64,000 bases of DNA. It comes from Leifsonia shinshuensis (GTDB lineage: Bacteria; Actinomycetota; Actinomycetes; Actinomycetales; Microbacteriaceae). The DNA lies in the NCBI RefSeq assembly GCF_013410375.1, contig NZ_JACCFL010000001.1:3410001-3474000 (forward strand), written 5' to 3'. Within the stretch, counting starts at the first letter, position 1. Every line of letters starts with the position of its first letter. Made by a program: the position numbers and the translations under genes. The notes beneath the pieces were generated by a model. The model made no database searches. It was not told where the DNA came from and worked only from the letters and a program-made list of their open reading frames with translations. Shown one piece after another: positions 48,089-57,404 of this stretch.

Positions 48089-48988
48089 ATGACAGCACAG
48101 GATCGATACCGCGCGCTCGCGACAGAGCGCATGGTGACGGTCGGCGGCGACGACAAGTCCGGAGGGTCGTGGGCATCGCTCGTCGACATCTTCCGGCACA
48201 GGGAGCTCCTCTCGCTCCTGGTCCGCCGCGATCTCAAATCGCGTTACAAGGACAGCGTCCTCGGCTTCGTCTGGACGCTGGTGCGCCCGCTCACCCAGCT
48301 GCTCATCTACGCGATCGTCATCGGCAAGGTGCTCGGCGCCGCCAAGAACATCCCCGACTTCGCGATTTACGTGTTCACCGGCCTGACGGTGTACGCGCTG
48401 TTCTCCGAGATCATCAGCGGGACCACCGCGTCCATCGTCGGCAACGCCGGGCTGATCAAGAAGATCTACCTGCCGCGGGAGATCTTCCCGCTGGCGAGTG
48501 TGGGCTCCGCGATCTTCAACTTCCTCATCCAGTTCGTGATCCTGCTCGGCGCGACCATCGTCATCGGCAAGCCGCCGCTGCATCCGGAGACGTGGTACCT
48601 CATCCCGTCGGTGCTGCTGCTGCTCGTATTCGGCACGGCGTTCGGCCTGCTGCTGTCGGCGGTCAACGTGTACCTGCGCGACATCCAGTACCTCGTCGAG
48701 GTCGTCCTGCTCCTCCTGCTCTGGGCCTCCCCCATCGTCTACTCGTGGACGATGGTGAAGGACGCGCTCGGCCACGGCCTCGCCCTCGACATCTACACCG
48801 ACAACCCCGTCACCCTGGCCGTGCTCGGCTTCCAGAAGGCGATGTGGGTCGGCGGCCAGGGCGTCGCGGAGTACCCGGACTTCCTCCTGGGCCGGATGGC
48901 GATCGCGTTCGTGATCGGCGTCGTCCTCCTCCTCGGCTTCCAGCGCGTGTTCTCGCGGCTGCAGGGCAACTTCGCGCAGGTGGTGTGA
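48089..48988 (+). CDS. Polysaccharide ABC transporter permease (Wzm-like)
   Basis: 299-aa ABC-2 type permease with six transmembrane helices; N-terminal REL-LVRRDLKSRYKDSVLGFVWTL amphipathic segment and LPREIFPLASVGSAIFNF are typical of Wzm/TagG/RfbA permeases. With the ATPase encoded 1 nt downstream it exports a completed lipid-linked glycan. Presence beside Wzx-like flippases indicates that two export routes are encoded. Confidence 0.94.
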   Translation: MTAQDRYRALATERMVTVGGDDKSGGSWASLVDIFRHRELLSLLVRRDLKSRYKDSVLGFVWTLVRPLTQLLIYAIVIGKVLGAAKNIPDFAIYVFTGLTVYALFSEIISGTTASIVGNAGLIKKIYLPREIFPLASVGSAIFNFLIQFVILLGATIVIGKPPLHPETWYLIPSVLLLLVFGTAFGLLLSAVNVYLRDIQYLVEVVLLLLLWASPIVYSWTMVKDALGHGLALDIYTDNPVTLAVLGFQKAMWVGGQGVAEYPDFLLGRMAIAFVIGVVLLLGFQRVFSRLQGNFAQVV

Positions 48989-48989
48989 G

Positions 48990-50237
48990 ATGACCAGCAT
49001 CGAGACCACCAGCACGGAGTCCACCGAGACCCCTGAGATCGTCCGCGTGACGAACGTGTCCAAGCGGTTCGTGATCCGCAAGGACAACTCGCTCAAGGAG
49101 CGCCTCGTCGCCTTCGGGCGCGGGCGCCAGCACCGCGAGGAGTTCTGGGCGCTCAAGGACGTGACCGTCGACATCCAGGCGGGACACACCGTCGCGCTCA
49201 TCGGCCACAACGGCTCCGGCAAGAGCACGCTCCTCAAGGTCATCGGCGGCATCATCGAGCCGAGCAGCGGCAGCGTCGCGCGCCGCGGCCGGATCGCCGC
49301 GCTGCTCGAGCTCGGCGCGGGCTTCCACCCCGACCTCACCGGGCGCGAGAACGTCTACCTCAACGCCTCCATCCTCGGGCTCAGCCGCGAGGAGACCGAG
49401 TCCAGGTTCGACGAGATCCTGAGCTTCTCGGGTATCGGCGACTTCATCGACACGCAGGTCAAGTTCTACTCCTCCGGCATGTACGTGCGGCTCGCGTTCG
49501 CGGTCGCCGTGCACACCGACCCCGACCTGCTGCTCGTGGACGAGGTGCTCGCCGTCGGCGACGAGGCCTTCCAGCGCAAGTGCCTCGACAAGATCCGGTC
49601 CTTCCAGGAGGAGGGCCGCACGATCATCCTCGTCACCCACAACCTGAGCCAGGTCACCGAGCTCGCCGACCGCGCCATCCTGCTCAACCGCGGCGAGGTC
49701 GTCTACGACGGCGAGCCGGGCGGAGCGGTCACCCAGTTCCGCAACATCCTGGAGGGCCGCCGCGTCAAGGAGGCCGAGGCGGAGGCCGCCGTGCAGGTCG
49801 CGAAGGGCGTCGACCCCGTGGTCGAGCACGGCAGGGTCGTCTCCGCCGCCGCCTGGGCCGAGGGCCGCGAGCCGGGCGAGCCCGTGCAGCCGGGCGACGA
49901 CCTCCGCATCGAGGTCACCCTGGAGCACGACACCGGGATCACCGACTGGATGTGCGCCATCCAGATCGACAACACCCTGGGCCAGCCCGTCTACGGCACG
50001 ACGACCACCCGCGTCGGCTCGGCGCTCACGCCGCTGAAGGAGCGCCGCACGGTCGCCTTCGTGCTGCGCGACGCCCGGTTCGGCGCCGGCAAGTACTTCG
50101 TGAACGCCTCGCTGATGGACAGCGCGGGACGCCACCTCTCGGACATGCCGCAGGCCTGCTCGTTCGACGCGCCCTACTATCCCCTCGCGGTGGGGATGGT
50201 CCACGCGGTGCCCGAGGTCGTCGAGCCGTCCGCGTGA
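48990..50237 (+). CDS. Polysaccharide ABC transporter ATPase with C-terminal glycan-binding domain (Wzt-like)
   Basis: 415-aa protein. Walker A GHNGSGKST (72-80), signature YSSGM (160-164), Walker B LLLVDEVLAVGDE. Residues about 275-415 form an extra beta-sandwich (LRIEVTLEHDTGITDWMCAIQIDN) like the Wzt C-terminal domain that recognises the chain terminus in O9a-type systems, implying selection of a finished, possibly capped, polymer. Overlaps the following GT2 gene by 4 nt (GTGA). Confidence 0.95.
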   Translation: MTSIETTSTESTETPEIVRVTNVSKRFVIRKDNSLKERLVAFGRGRQHREEFWALKDVTVDIQAGHTVALIGHNGSGKSTLLKVIGGIIEPSSGSVARRGRIAALLELGAGFHPDLTGRENVYLNASILGLSREETESRFDEILSFSGIGDFIDTQVKFYSSGMYVRLAFAVAVHTDPDLLLVDEVLAVGDEAFQRKCLDKIRSFQEEGRTIILVTHNLSQVTELADRAILLNRGEVVYDGEPGGAVTQFRNILEGRRVKEAEAEAAVQVAKGVDPVVEHGRVVSAAAWAEGREPGEPVQPGDDLRIEVTLEHDTGITDWMCAIQIDNTLGQPVYGTTTTRVGSALTPLKERRTVAFVLRDARFGAGKYFVNASLMDSAGRHLSDMPQACSFDAPYYPLAVGMVHAVPEVVEPSA

Positions 50238-51067
50238 GGGTCCTGGTCGTCACGGTCGCCTACAACTCGGCTGACACGATCGACGCGTTCCTGGAGTCGC
50301 TGGCGGAGGCCGGCACGGTGGACGAGCTCGTCGTCGTGGACAACCACTCCGAGGAGGCCGGCGTCGTCGGCGAGCGCGTGCGCGCGGCGGGCGGCACCTT
50401 CGTCGCCCTCGACCGCAACCTCGGCTACGGCGGCGGCGTGCGAGCGGCGGTGGACGCGGCCCGGCACGATCCCGACCTCATCCTGGTCGCGAACCCCGAC
50501 GTGGTGTTCGCCCCCGGCGCGATCGACGCGCTCGCGGCTGCGGCCGAGCAGACCCCGGACGCCGGCTCGCTTGGCCCCAAGATCCTCGACGCCGACGGCA
50601 CGGTGTACCCGTCCGCGCGCCGGCTGCCGTCGCTGCGGACCGGCGTCGCGCACGCGCTGTTCGGGCGCATCTGGCCGTCGAACCCGTGGACGGTGCGCTA
50701 TCGCGCCGAGAACGAGACGGAGACCCGGCGCTCCGCCGGCTGGCTCTCCGGCGCCTGCCTGCTGATCCGGGCGAGCGCGTACCGCGACGTGAACGGCTTC
50801 GACGACGGCTACTTCATGTACTTCGAGGACGTCGATCTCGGCGACCGGCTCGGCCGGGCCGGCTGGCGCAACCTCTACGTCCCGGAGGCGGTGGTCACCC
50901 ACACCGGCGCGCACTCCACCTCGCGCGTCCGGCGCACGATGGAGAAGGCGCACCACGACAGCGCCTACCGCTACCTCTCCCGCCGCTACGCCGCCTGGTA
51001 CTTCGCGCCGCTCCGCCTCGCCGTGCGCCTCGGGCTCTGGGGGCGGCTCTGGTGGGTGTCGCGGTGA
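50234..51067 (+). CDS. Rhamnosyltransferase-like GT2 (WbbL type)
   Basis: 277-aa GT-A enzyme: VRVLVVTVAYNSADTIDAFL, VVVDNHSEEAG, LDRNLGYGGGVRAAV, LVANPDVVFAPGAI, GFDDGYFMYFEDVDLGDRLG. The C-terminal MEKAHHDSAYRYLSRRYAAW closely resembles the actinobacterial WbbL rhamnosyltransferases that add L-rhamnose to lipid-linked GlcNAc. dTDP-rhamnose supply genes are in the window. GTG start overlaps the Wzt stop; GTGA overlap with the next gene. Rhamnose specificity is inferred. Confidence 0.9.
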   Translation: MRVLVVTVAYNSADTIDAFLESLAEAGTVDELVVVDNHSEEAGVVGERVRAAGGTFVALDRNLGYGGGVRAAVDAARHDPDLILVANPDVVFAPGAIDALAAAAEQTPDAGSLGPKILDADGTVYPSARRLPSLRTGVAHALFGRIWPSNPWTVRYRAENETETRRSAGWLSGACLLIRASAYRDVNGFDDGYFMYFEDVDLGDRLGRAGWRNLYVPEAVVTHTGAHSTSRVRRTMEKAHHDSAYRYLSRRYAAWYFAPLRLAVRLGLWGRLWWVSR

Positions 51068-51894
51068 GCGGCGCGCCGGTGAGCGCGCCGGTCGCGTTCG
51101 TCCGCCGGGCCCGCTCCGCGCTGGACTGGCGGATCGCCATGCGCCGCTACCGGGCCGGACGGTTCCGGTCCAGGACGCTCCTGCGCGGCCGCGGAGGCGA
51201 GCCCGGCGCCCCGGCCCCGATCGCCGTCATCGTCTGCCTCTGGAACCGCAGGGAGCGCATCGACGCGCTGCTCACGCAGCTGGACGCCCAGCAGGGCCCG
51301 CGGGTGCGCCTCCTGCTCTGGAACAACCGGCCGGCGGACGACGACTTCTACCGGGAGCGGATCGCGGCCTACACCCCGCACGGCGCCCTCGCCGAGGTCT
51401 CGCTGGTCAGCAGCCGGGTCAACGTCGGCGGCCTCGGCCGCTTCTTCATCGCCCGGCGGCTGCGCACGGAGGGGTACCGCGGCACGTTCGTGATGCTGGA
51501 CGACGACCAGGACGTCAGCGACCACTTCCTCGCCGACCTGCTTGCCGCCTCCGGCCCGCACACCATCGCCGGCTACTGGGCGTGGACCATGTCCGGCGAC
51601 TACTGGGCCCGCGTGCCCGCCTTCCCCGGCGACCGGGTCAGCTACGTCGGCACCGGGGGCTGCGCGTGCGACATCGACATCGTGGCCGACCTGTCGTTCT
51701 TCACCGAGCTGCCGCGCTACTTCGCGTTCCTCGAGGACATCTGGATGTGCGGCTACGCCCGCAAGCGCGGCTGGCTGCTGCGCAAGGTCGACACCCCGGT
51801 CGAGTTCGTCCTGGACGAGACCAACCAGCACCACACGCTCGCCGAGCGCAAGGCGGAGTTCTACCGCTACCTGCAGCTCGACGACGCGGTCTGA
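51064..51894 (+). CDS. Glycosyltransferase family 2-like protein
   Basis: 276-aa protein with a basic N-terminus, IAVIVCLWNRRERIDALLTQL, LLLWNNRPADDDFY, SRVNVGGLGRFFIARRL and FVMLDDDQDVSDHFL (DDD for metal/nucleotide), then GYARKRGWLLRKV. GTG start overlaps the upstream stop. The compact GT-A pattern and position after WbbL-like make a glycan-extending transferase likely. Last gene of the exporter operon; its stop abuts a 23-bp tandem repeat. Confidence 0.85.
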   Translation: MSGAPVSAPVAFVRRARSALDWRIAMRRYRAGRFRSRTLLRGRGGEPGAPAPIAVIVCLWNRRERIDALLTQLDAQQGPRVRLLLWNNRPADDDFYRERIAAYTPHGALAEVSLVSSRVNVGGLGRFFIARRLRTEGYRGTFVMLDDDQDVSDHFLADLLAASGPHTIAGYWAWTMSGDYWARVPAFPGDRVSYVGTGGCACDIDIVADLSFFTELPRYFAFLEDIWMCGYARKRGWLLRKVDTPVEFVLDETNQHHTLAERKAEFYRYLQLDDAV

Positions 51895-51958
51895 GCCCGC
51901 TCAGCACGGTTTCCTGTGCCCGCTCAGCAGGGCTTCCTGTGCCCGCTCAGCAGGGCTT
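51895..51958. repeat. 23-bp tandem repeat at a convergent gene end
   Basis: Units 51895-51917 and 51918-51940 (GCCCGCTCAGCA, then C/GGG, then TTCCTGT), with a third partial unit from 51941 that includes the last codons and stop (51947-51949) of the minus-strand wall-binding protein. Only two mismatches separate units 1 and 2. Because 23 is not a multiple of 3, the copied stop falls in three different frames. GCCC...GGGC can form a weak hairpin in units 2 and 3. Confidence 0.85.
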
Positions 51959-54037
51959 GAAGGCGGCCACGTCCGGCGCGAGCGCGGTCGTCCCTCCGAT
52001 GAACACCACCTTCGTGCTCCGCATGGTCACGATGTCGTTGCCGATCGCGCGCGGCAGGCACCAGCCCGGCGTGATGAACAGCGGCGACTTCGTCCCCCCG
52101 GCGATCGTCGACCCCGACAGCGCGTCCGGGAAGTCGATGCCGGACGCGATGTAGACCGTGGAGGCGGTCGGGAACGCGCGCGAGTTCACGATGTGGCTGG
52201 TGTCGTAGCGGTCGCCGCCTCCGACGCGGGTCGGCGCGGCGCCGATCGCCTGGAGCGAGGTGTCGAACGCCGGGGCGATGGCGTTCACGCCGCCGACGAT
52301 CGTCGCGCTGGTCAGCTTCGCCGTCGTCACGTACGACGACGTCGGGGCGTCCGCGGCGCCGTAGCCGGTGACCAGGATCACCGGCTGGTTGGTGGCCGCC
52401 GCGGCCGACGCGGCGGAGAGGGCGTCCGGGAACGCCAGCCCGCTCGCGAAGTAGGCCCCCTTGGCCGCCGGGAACGCGTACGCGGCCAGGGCCCGGGAGG
52501 TCTCGAACCGGTCGCCGCCCGCGACGCGCACGATGTTCGGCTGGATGCCCGCGAGCGTCGCGTACACCCCGTCCGTGATCGAGGAGGTGCCGCCGACGAC
52601 GACGATCTTCTTCGGCGCCAGGCGCTTGACCTCCGCGAGGGTCGCCGCCGGGAGGCCGCCCGGCATGCTCAGCAGCAGCGGTCCCTTCTGCGCCGCGGCC
52701 GCCGGAGCGGCCGAGATGGCGTCGGGGAAGTCGATGCCCGAGGCGATGTAGACGACAGGCACACCGGGCGTCGGGTACGCGGCCTGCGAGATCACGGTCG
52801 ACGTCGTGAAGCGGTCGGAGCCCTGCAGCCTGCTGGTCGCCGGCGTGCCGCCCGCCGCGGTGGAGAAGAACACCGTGCGGCAGCCGAAGTCGGCATTCCC
52901 CGCGGGGTTCTGCGGGAGCGCCAGCGCCGTGACGCAGGCGGAGTACTGGCCGTCGCCGCTGCGCGGCACGCTGGCGCTGAAGCCGTGGGCGGCGCCGGCG
53001 GACGGGTAGGCGTTGCCGACATCCGGCCGCGTGCCGTTGGCGGCCACCGTCGTGGTGCTGACGCCCGCCGGGGTGTTCCAGGTGATCTGGACGCTCGCGA
53101 CGGCGTTCATCACGCTCTGGTCGATGGCCCATCCGGCGACCGTGAACGTGGTGGAGCCGAGCGCCGCCGACTCGTAGTTGCCGATCGGCGGGACGCTGGC
53201 GTTCGTCGGGCCGAACCAGTCGGTGTAGAGCCGCCAGAAGTTGCGGTTGCCGTAGGCGGAGCAGGCGTCGCCGGTGCCGTACAGGTTCGCGAGGGCCGCG
53301 GCGTTCGGCTGGTACGGCGTGTAGTAGTACAGAGCCGCGGTGGCGGCGTTGCGGATGAAGACGGGGCTCGAGCCGCAGGTCGCGTCGGGGCTGTAGCGGA
53401 CGGCGGTGGTCTGGCCGACGGGGAACCAGGTGAACGCGTTGCTCGTCCCCGGCGGGTTGCCGTAGCGCTTGTACTGCCAGGCCGCCATGTAGACCTGGTT
53501 GTAGAAGCCGTAGTACTGAGTGTCGCAGGCCGACGTGTCCGGGCAGGCGTACCCGGTGGCCTTCATGTACTGGCCGGTGGTCGGCCAGTCGTCGGTGACG
53601 AGGCTCTGCTCCTTCTCGAGCAGCACGAGCAGCACCTTCTGGCTGATCCCGCAGGCGACGCCGACCTTGTAGACGATGGTCGCGGCGGTCTCGTTGGCCG
53701 CACCGGTGTACGGCCCGCACATCGCGTCCCCGGCCCGGGAGGTCGTGGAGACGGCGTAGTCCTTGAGGCAGGTGTAGCCGGCGCGGCAGGAGCTCACCTT
53801 GCTGTTCAGGAACGTCTGGATCGTCGAGACGGAGAGCGCCTGGCCCGCGTAGAAGTTGTAGTCGCTGATGATGTAGCCGGGGTCGAAGCTCGACGCGACG
53901 GCCGCCTTCACCGGACCGCCCACCGGCGCTGCCGTGGCCGGGGCCGGGGCGGCGGCGCCGACGATGACTCCGGTCACCAGCACGGCCAGGACCGCGACCG
54001 CTGCGACCAGCGGGCGGACGGAGCCTCGGACGGTCAC
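51947..54037 (-). CDS. Secreted protein: lysozyme-like domain plus three cell wall-binding repeat 2 modules
   Basis: 696 aa from GTG 54037 (GAGGGAG upstream; 54058 also possible). A signal peptide (VLAVLVTGVIVGAAAP...ATA) precedes a Cys-rich domain (about 50-285) with VLLVLLEKEQSLVT, where Glu143 aligns with a lysozyme/transglycosylase-type Glu, and YYGFYNQVYMAAWQYKRYG. A beta domain (about 290-390, TVAGWAIDQS...RPDVGNAYPSAGAAHGF) is followed by three CWBR2 modules (RVAGGDRFETS, FPDALSAASAAAA, VVGG). It ends FKPC; this Cys probably pairs with the Cys in PGWCLPRA. Overlap with the upstream protease gene indicates coexpression. Confidence 0.88.
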   Translation of the reverse strand: MTVRGSVRPLVAAVAVLAVLVTGVIVGAAAPAPATAAPVGGPVKAAVASSFDPGYIISDYNFYAGQALSVSTIQTFLNSKVSSCRAGYTCLKDYAVSTTSRAGDAMCGPYTGAANETAATIVYKVGVACGISQKVLLVLLEKEQSLVTDDWPTTGQYMKATGYACPDTSACDTQYYGFYNQVYMAAWQYKRYGNPPGTSNAFTWFPVGQTTAVRYSPDATCGSSPVFIRNAATAALYYYTPYQPNAAALANLYGTGDACSAYGNRNFWRLYTDWFGPTNASVPPIGNYESAALGSTTFTVAGWAIDQSVMNAVASVQITWNTPAGVSTTTVAANGTRPDVGNAYPSAGAAHGFSASVPRSGDGQYSACVTALALPQNPAGNADFGCRTVFFSTAAGGTPATSRLQGSDRFTTSTVISQAAYPTPGVPVVYIASGIDFPDAISAAPAAAAQKGPLLLSMPGGLPAATLAEVKRLAPKKIVVVGGTSSITDGVYATLAGIQPNIVRVAGGDRFETSRALAAYAFPAAKGAYFASGLAFPDALSAASAAAATNQPVILVTGYGAADAPTSSYVTTAKLTSATIVGGVNAIAPAFDTSLQAIGAAPTRVGGGDRYDTSHIVNSRAFPTASTVYIASGIDFPDALSGSTIAGGTKSPLFITPGWCLPRAIGNDIVTMRSTKVVFIGGTTALAPDVAAFKPC

Positions 54038-54051
54038 GGGACCACTCTCCC

Positions 54052-56400
54052 TCAGCACAGCGTCAACGAGTCGATGGCGGGGCCGAGTGCGGCCGTTCCG
54101 CCGAGCGCGGTGAGGCTGGTCGCTCCCAGCCGGCCCATCTCGGAGGCGACGGACGCGGGGATGCAGCCCGGCAGGCTGATGTAGAGCGGGTCGCCGCGGT
54201 TGCCCGCGAGGGCGGACCCGGCGAGCGCGTCGGGGAACGCCACCCCGGACGCCAGCTCGACGTTCGCCGCCGAGGCGAAGGCGTCCGCGTTGACCGCCTG
54301 GGCCGTCGCGAAGCGGTCTCCCCCGGCCAGTCGCGTGACGGTGCCGTGGCCCGAGAGCGACTGCACATAGCTGTCGGCGATGACGTTGACGCCTCCGACG
54401 ACCTTGATCGCGGTCGGGTGCAGGCGGTCGATGGCCGCCAGGGTGCCCGCGTCGGCCGTGCCGCCGCCCGGCACGAGCAGGACCGGACCACCGGCGTGGC
54501 TCGCGGCGGCGCCCGCGGACAGCGCGTCGGGGAAGTTGCCGCCGGAGACCAGGTACACCGACGAGGCCGTGGAGGTGAACGCCTTCGTCGCGACGGCCTG
54601 CGCGGTGCCGAAGCGGTCGCCGCCGTAGGCGCGCTCGGTCGGCGCGATCGCGTTCAGGGAGGTGAACACATCATCGGACACCGCGTTGGGGCCGCCGACG
54701 ACGAGGATGTGGTCGGGGTGCAGCCGCTGGACCTCGGCCTGGACGCTCGCCGGCAGGTAGCCGGGCGCGGTGAGCAGCAGCGGTCCGCCGAGCTTGACGG
54801 CGGCAGGCGCCGCGCTCAGGGCGTCCGGGAAGGCGACGCCGTTGGCGATGACCACGTACGGCACGTGCGCAGGGGACGGGAACGCCGCCTGCGACATCTG
54901 CACCGACGAGTCGAAGCGGTCGCCGCCCGCGATGCGGGACGCGGTCGGCTTGGGCACGACCTGGAGGCTGCCGGTCGCCGGCGCCGAGACGGAGTTCGCG
55001 CCCCAGCTCGCTACGAGCTTGTAGCTGTGGGTGCCCGCGGCCGGGAGCGGGAACGACCAGGCGCCGGTCCCGTCCGGGTGCGTCGTCGCGCTGGGCACGG
55101 CGGCGCCGTCCCAGTACAGCGAGACGGTGGTCTGCGCGTTGGCGCCCGGCACCTGCCCGGAGAACGTGCCGCCGGTCCACACGGTCGCGGGGGTGCTCAC
55201 GACGGGCGTGGAGACGGTCACGCCGAGTTCCCAGTCGGTCTGCACAGCCTCGATGCTGTACGGGGTCGCGGACTTCATCGGGAAGAAGACGGATAGCTCA
55301 TTGCCCGGAGTGCACGCATGCTCGTTCTCCCCATGAGAACTTCCGGTGGTCGTCCCCAAAGCGAACCCACCGAGCATCGCCGCACCGCCGCTGTCACCAG
55401 CCAGGACACACGCAGAGGTGACGATCGAATTCACCTGTGGATAGGTGCTATCGGGGCCGACGGTCACCGTCTCATCGACGTCCATGATGGTTCCGCAGGT
55501 CCATCCGGTCGTCGAACCAGATTTGCACATCGAAGCACCCTTGATGGCGGCCGCGTCGCCACGGACCGCGAGAGGGCTCGCAGCCACGTCTCCAGGCCCT
55601 CCGCCCCAGGTAGCGACAGCGAAGGGGTTTGCGTAGTAGCCGGTGTTCGTCACGTTCACCCGGGCGGTGTCGACATTGTTTCCGAACTGGCTCACACCAG
55701 CGACGGATCCCATCGTCTGGTCGAATGACGTCTGGGCGCCGGTCACGGTCGGGCGCGTCTGGGTGATCCCCAACACGTTGCCCGAATAGCCGGCGACGCA
55801 GTGGCCCGCTGTCACGAAGTCGGTCCGCTTGGCCGGGCCGTAGCCGTTGAAGCCGACCGAGCAGCGGTAGCCGCTGCTGCCGGAGATGTAGCCCCACGCC
55901 GTCCCGCCGTTCGCGGTCTGGTTGGCGGCATTGAAGTGCTTGCCTTCGTACGGTGACGGCTCTTTCGCCCCCACGCTCACCTGGGCGCCGGTCGCCTTCG
56001 CCGCGGCCACGTCCGCCGCCGAGGCCACCCGCAGCCGCAGGGTGGTGCCGTCGATGCGCGCGTCGGTGACCTTCACGCCGCTGTCGCGCAGGTGCTGGAC
56101 GACGCCCGCGGCATCCGCCGCCGCCGCGCTGTCGCTGAGGTACTGCTGGGGCGTGGTGCCCAGGTCGCGCTCGACCGCGTCCGCCAGCGCGGGCGGCAGC
56201 TGGGCCGCCGCCGCGGCGAAGCGGGATGCGGAGTAGTCGCCCATCTTGGTCGGCGTCGGCGCGTGCGACGGGCCGTTCGGAGTCCCCGTAGCGGCCGGCG
56301 CCGCCGCCGTCGCCGCCGGTGCGCCGACCCCCACGGCGAGCAGAGCTCCGGTCAGAGCCAACACCGAGACACCGGCGAACATCGAACGCGCAGAAACCAC
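54052..56400 (-). CDS. Secreted trypsin-like serine protease with cell wall-binding repeat 2 modules
   Basis: 782 aa. Signal peptide, a propeptide-like region (about 50-150), then an S1/streptogrisin-type protease with the triad His200 (TAGHC), Asp244 (VDTARV) and Ser337 (GDSGGA). An Ig-like domain (about 395-480, GTFSGQVPGANAQTTVSLYW) leads to three CWBR2 modules from about 488 (RIAGGDRFDSS; FPDALSAAPAA). It ends LTLC with a partner Cys in PGCIPAS. GTG 56400 with GGAGAAGGG upstream; ATG 56382 is the alternative. The protease segment (about 55290-55720) is visibly lower in GC than the flanks. Confidence 0.9.
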   Translation of the reverse strand: MVSARSMFAGVSVLALTGALLAVGVGAPAATAAAPAATGTPNGPSHAPTPTKMGDYSASRFAAAAAQLPPALADAVERDLGTTPQQYLSDSAAAADAAGVVQHLRDSGVKVTDARIDGTTLRLRVASAADVAAAKATGAQVSVGAKEPSPYEGKHFNAANQTANGGTAWGYISGSSGYRCSVGFNGYGPAKRTDFVTAGHCVAGYSGNVLGITQTRPTVTGAQTSFDQTMGSVAGVSQFGNNVDTARVNVTNTGYYANPFAVATWGGGPGDVAASPLAVRGDAAAIKGASMCKSGSTTGWTCGTIMDVDETVTVGPDSTYPQVNSIVTSACVLAGDSGGAAMLGGFALGTTTGSSHGENEHACTPGNELSVFFPMKSATPYSIEAVQTDWELGVTVSTPVVSTPATVWTGGTFSGQVPGANAQTTVSLYWDGAAVPSATTHPDGTGAWSFPLPAAGTHSYKLVASWGANSVSAPATGSLQVVPKPTASRIAGGDRFDSSVQMSQAAFPSPAHVPYVVIANGVAFPDALSAAPAAVKLGGPLLLTAPGYLPASVQAEVQRLHPDHILVVGGPNAVSDDVFTSLNAIAPTERAYGGDRFGTAQAVATKAFTSTASSVYLVSGGNFPDALSAGAAASHAGGPVLLVPGGGTADAGTLAAIDRLHPTAIKVVGGVNVIADSYVQSLSGHGTVTRLAGGDRFATAQAVNADAFASAANVELASGVAFPDALAGSALAGNRGDPLYISLPGCIPASVASEMGRLGATSLTALGGTAALGPAIDSLTLC

Positions 56401-56527
56401 TGGGCCAGCCCTTCTCCGGCTCCGCGTCGAGCCACGGAGTCGCAGCTAGCTAACCACAGCGAACGCCGCGAAAACCGGCGTCACTCGGGGATTCACCCCA
56501 TTGGGGGGTAGCCACGGGGGGTACCCC
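56401..56527. other. Intergenic region with short inverted repeats
   Basis: 127 bp between the rmlA stop and the protease start, both minus strand. It contains CGCCG-N7-CGGCG (56464-56480) and CCCC-ATT-GGGG (56496-56506), which may form small hairpins downstream of rmlA. No T-run, so termination is uncertain. It should also hold the protease promoter. Confidence 0.35.
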
Positions 56528-57388
56528 TCAGCCGAGCAGGCCCTTCAGATACCGGCCGTAGCCGCTCTTCACCAGCGGCGCCGCCAGCTCGGCCAGCTGG
56601 GCGTCGTCGATCCAGCCGGCCCGCCACGCGATCTCCTCGACGCAGCCGACCTTGAAGCCCTGGCGGTCCTCGATGACGCGCACGTACTCGGACGCCTGCA
56701 TCATCGACTCGAACGTCCCGGTGTCCAGCCACGCGGTGCCGCGGTCCAGCACCTGCACCTGCAGCTTGCCGGACTGGAGGTAGCGCTCGTTGACCGTGGA
56801 GATCTCCAGCTCGCCGCGGGCGCTCGGCTCGATGGTCTTCGCGATGCCGACCACGGAGTTGTCGTAGAAGTAGAGGCCGGGCACGGCGTACTTGCTCTTC
56901 GGCACCGCCGGCTTCTCCTCGATGGAGAGCGCGGTGAAGTTGTCGTCGAACTCCACGACGCCGTAGGCCGTGGGGTCGCTGACCTGGTAGGCGAAGATCA
57001 GGGCGCCGTCGATGTCGTTGTGCTGGCGCAGCGCCGAGCCGAGGCCGGTGCCGTGGAAGATGTTGTCGCCGAGGACCAGCGCCACCGACTCGTCGCCGAT
57101 GAACTCCTCGCCGATGATGAACGCCTGCGCGAGGCCGTCCGGCGACGGCTGCACGGCGTACTCCAGCCGGATGCCGAGCTGGGAGCCGTCGCCGAAGAGC
57201 GCCCGGAACTGCTCGTTGTACTCCGGGGTCGTGATGATCAGGATCTCGTTGATCCCCGCCATCATCAGGGTCGACAGCGGGTAGTAGACCATCGGCTTGT
57301 CGTAGATGGGCATGAGCTGCTTCGAGATGCCCTTGGTGATGGGCCAGAGCCGGGTGCCGGACCCGCCGGCCAGGATGATTCCGCGCAT
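56528..57388 (-). CDS. rmlA: Glucose-1-phosphate thymidylyltransferase
   Basis: 286-aa nucleotidyltransferase making dTDP-glucose from glucose-1-P and dTTP, first step to dTDP-L-rhamnose. [20 protein letters not shown] at the N-terminus, [11 protein letters not shown] (metal Asp), YGVVEFD and the [15 protein letters not shown] segment ([15 protein letters not shown]) are diagnostic. Start ATG 57388; the longer frame reads through the rmlC end. Encoded 16 nt after rmlC in the same direction. Confidence 0.97.
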   Translation of the reverse strand: MRGIILAGGSGTRLWPITKGISKQLMPIYDKPMVYYPLSTLMMAGINEILIITTPEYNEQFRALFGDGSQLGIRLEYAVQPSPDGLAQAFIIGEEFIGDESVALVLGDNIFHGTGLGSALRQHNDIDGALIFAYQVSDPTAYGVVEFDDNFTALSIEEKPAVPKSKYAVPGLYFYDNSVVGIAKTIEPSARGELEISTVNERYLQSGKLQVQVLDRGTAWLDTGTFESMMQASEYVRVIEDRQGFKVGCVEEIAWRAGWIDDAQLAELAAPLVKSGYGRYLKGLLG

Positions 57389-57404
57389 GTTCTTGTGGTC
57401 GTCC

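Noticed and set aside
56491..56508. Strong terminator after rmlA
   Set aside because: CCCCATTGGGG is only a 4-bp stem without a following T-run.
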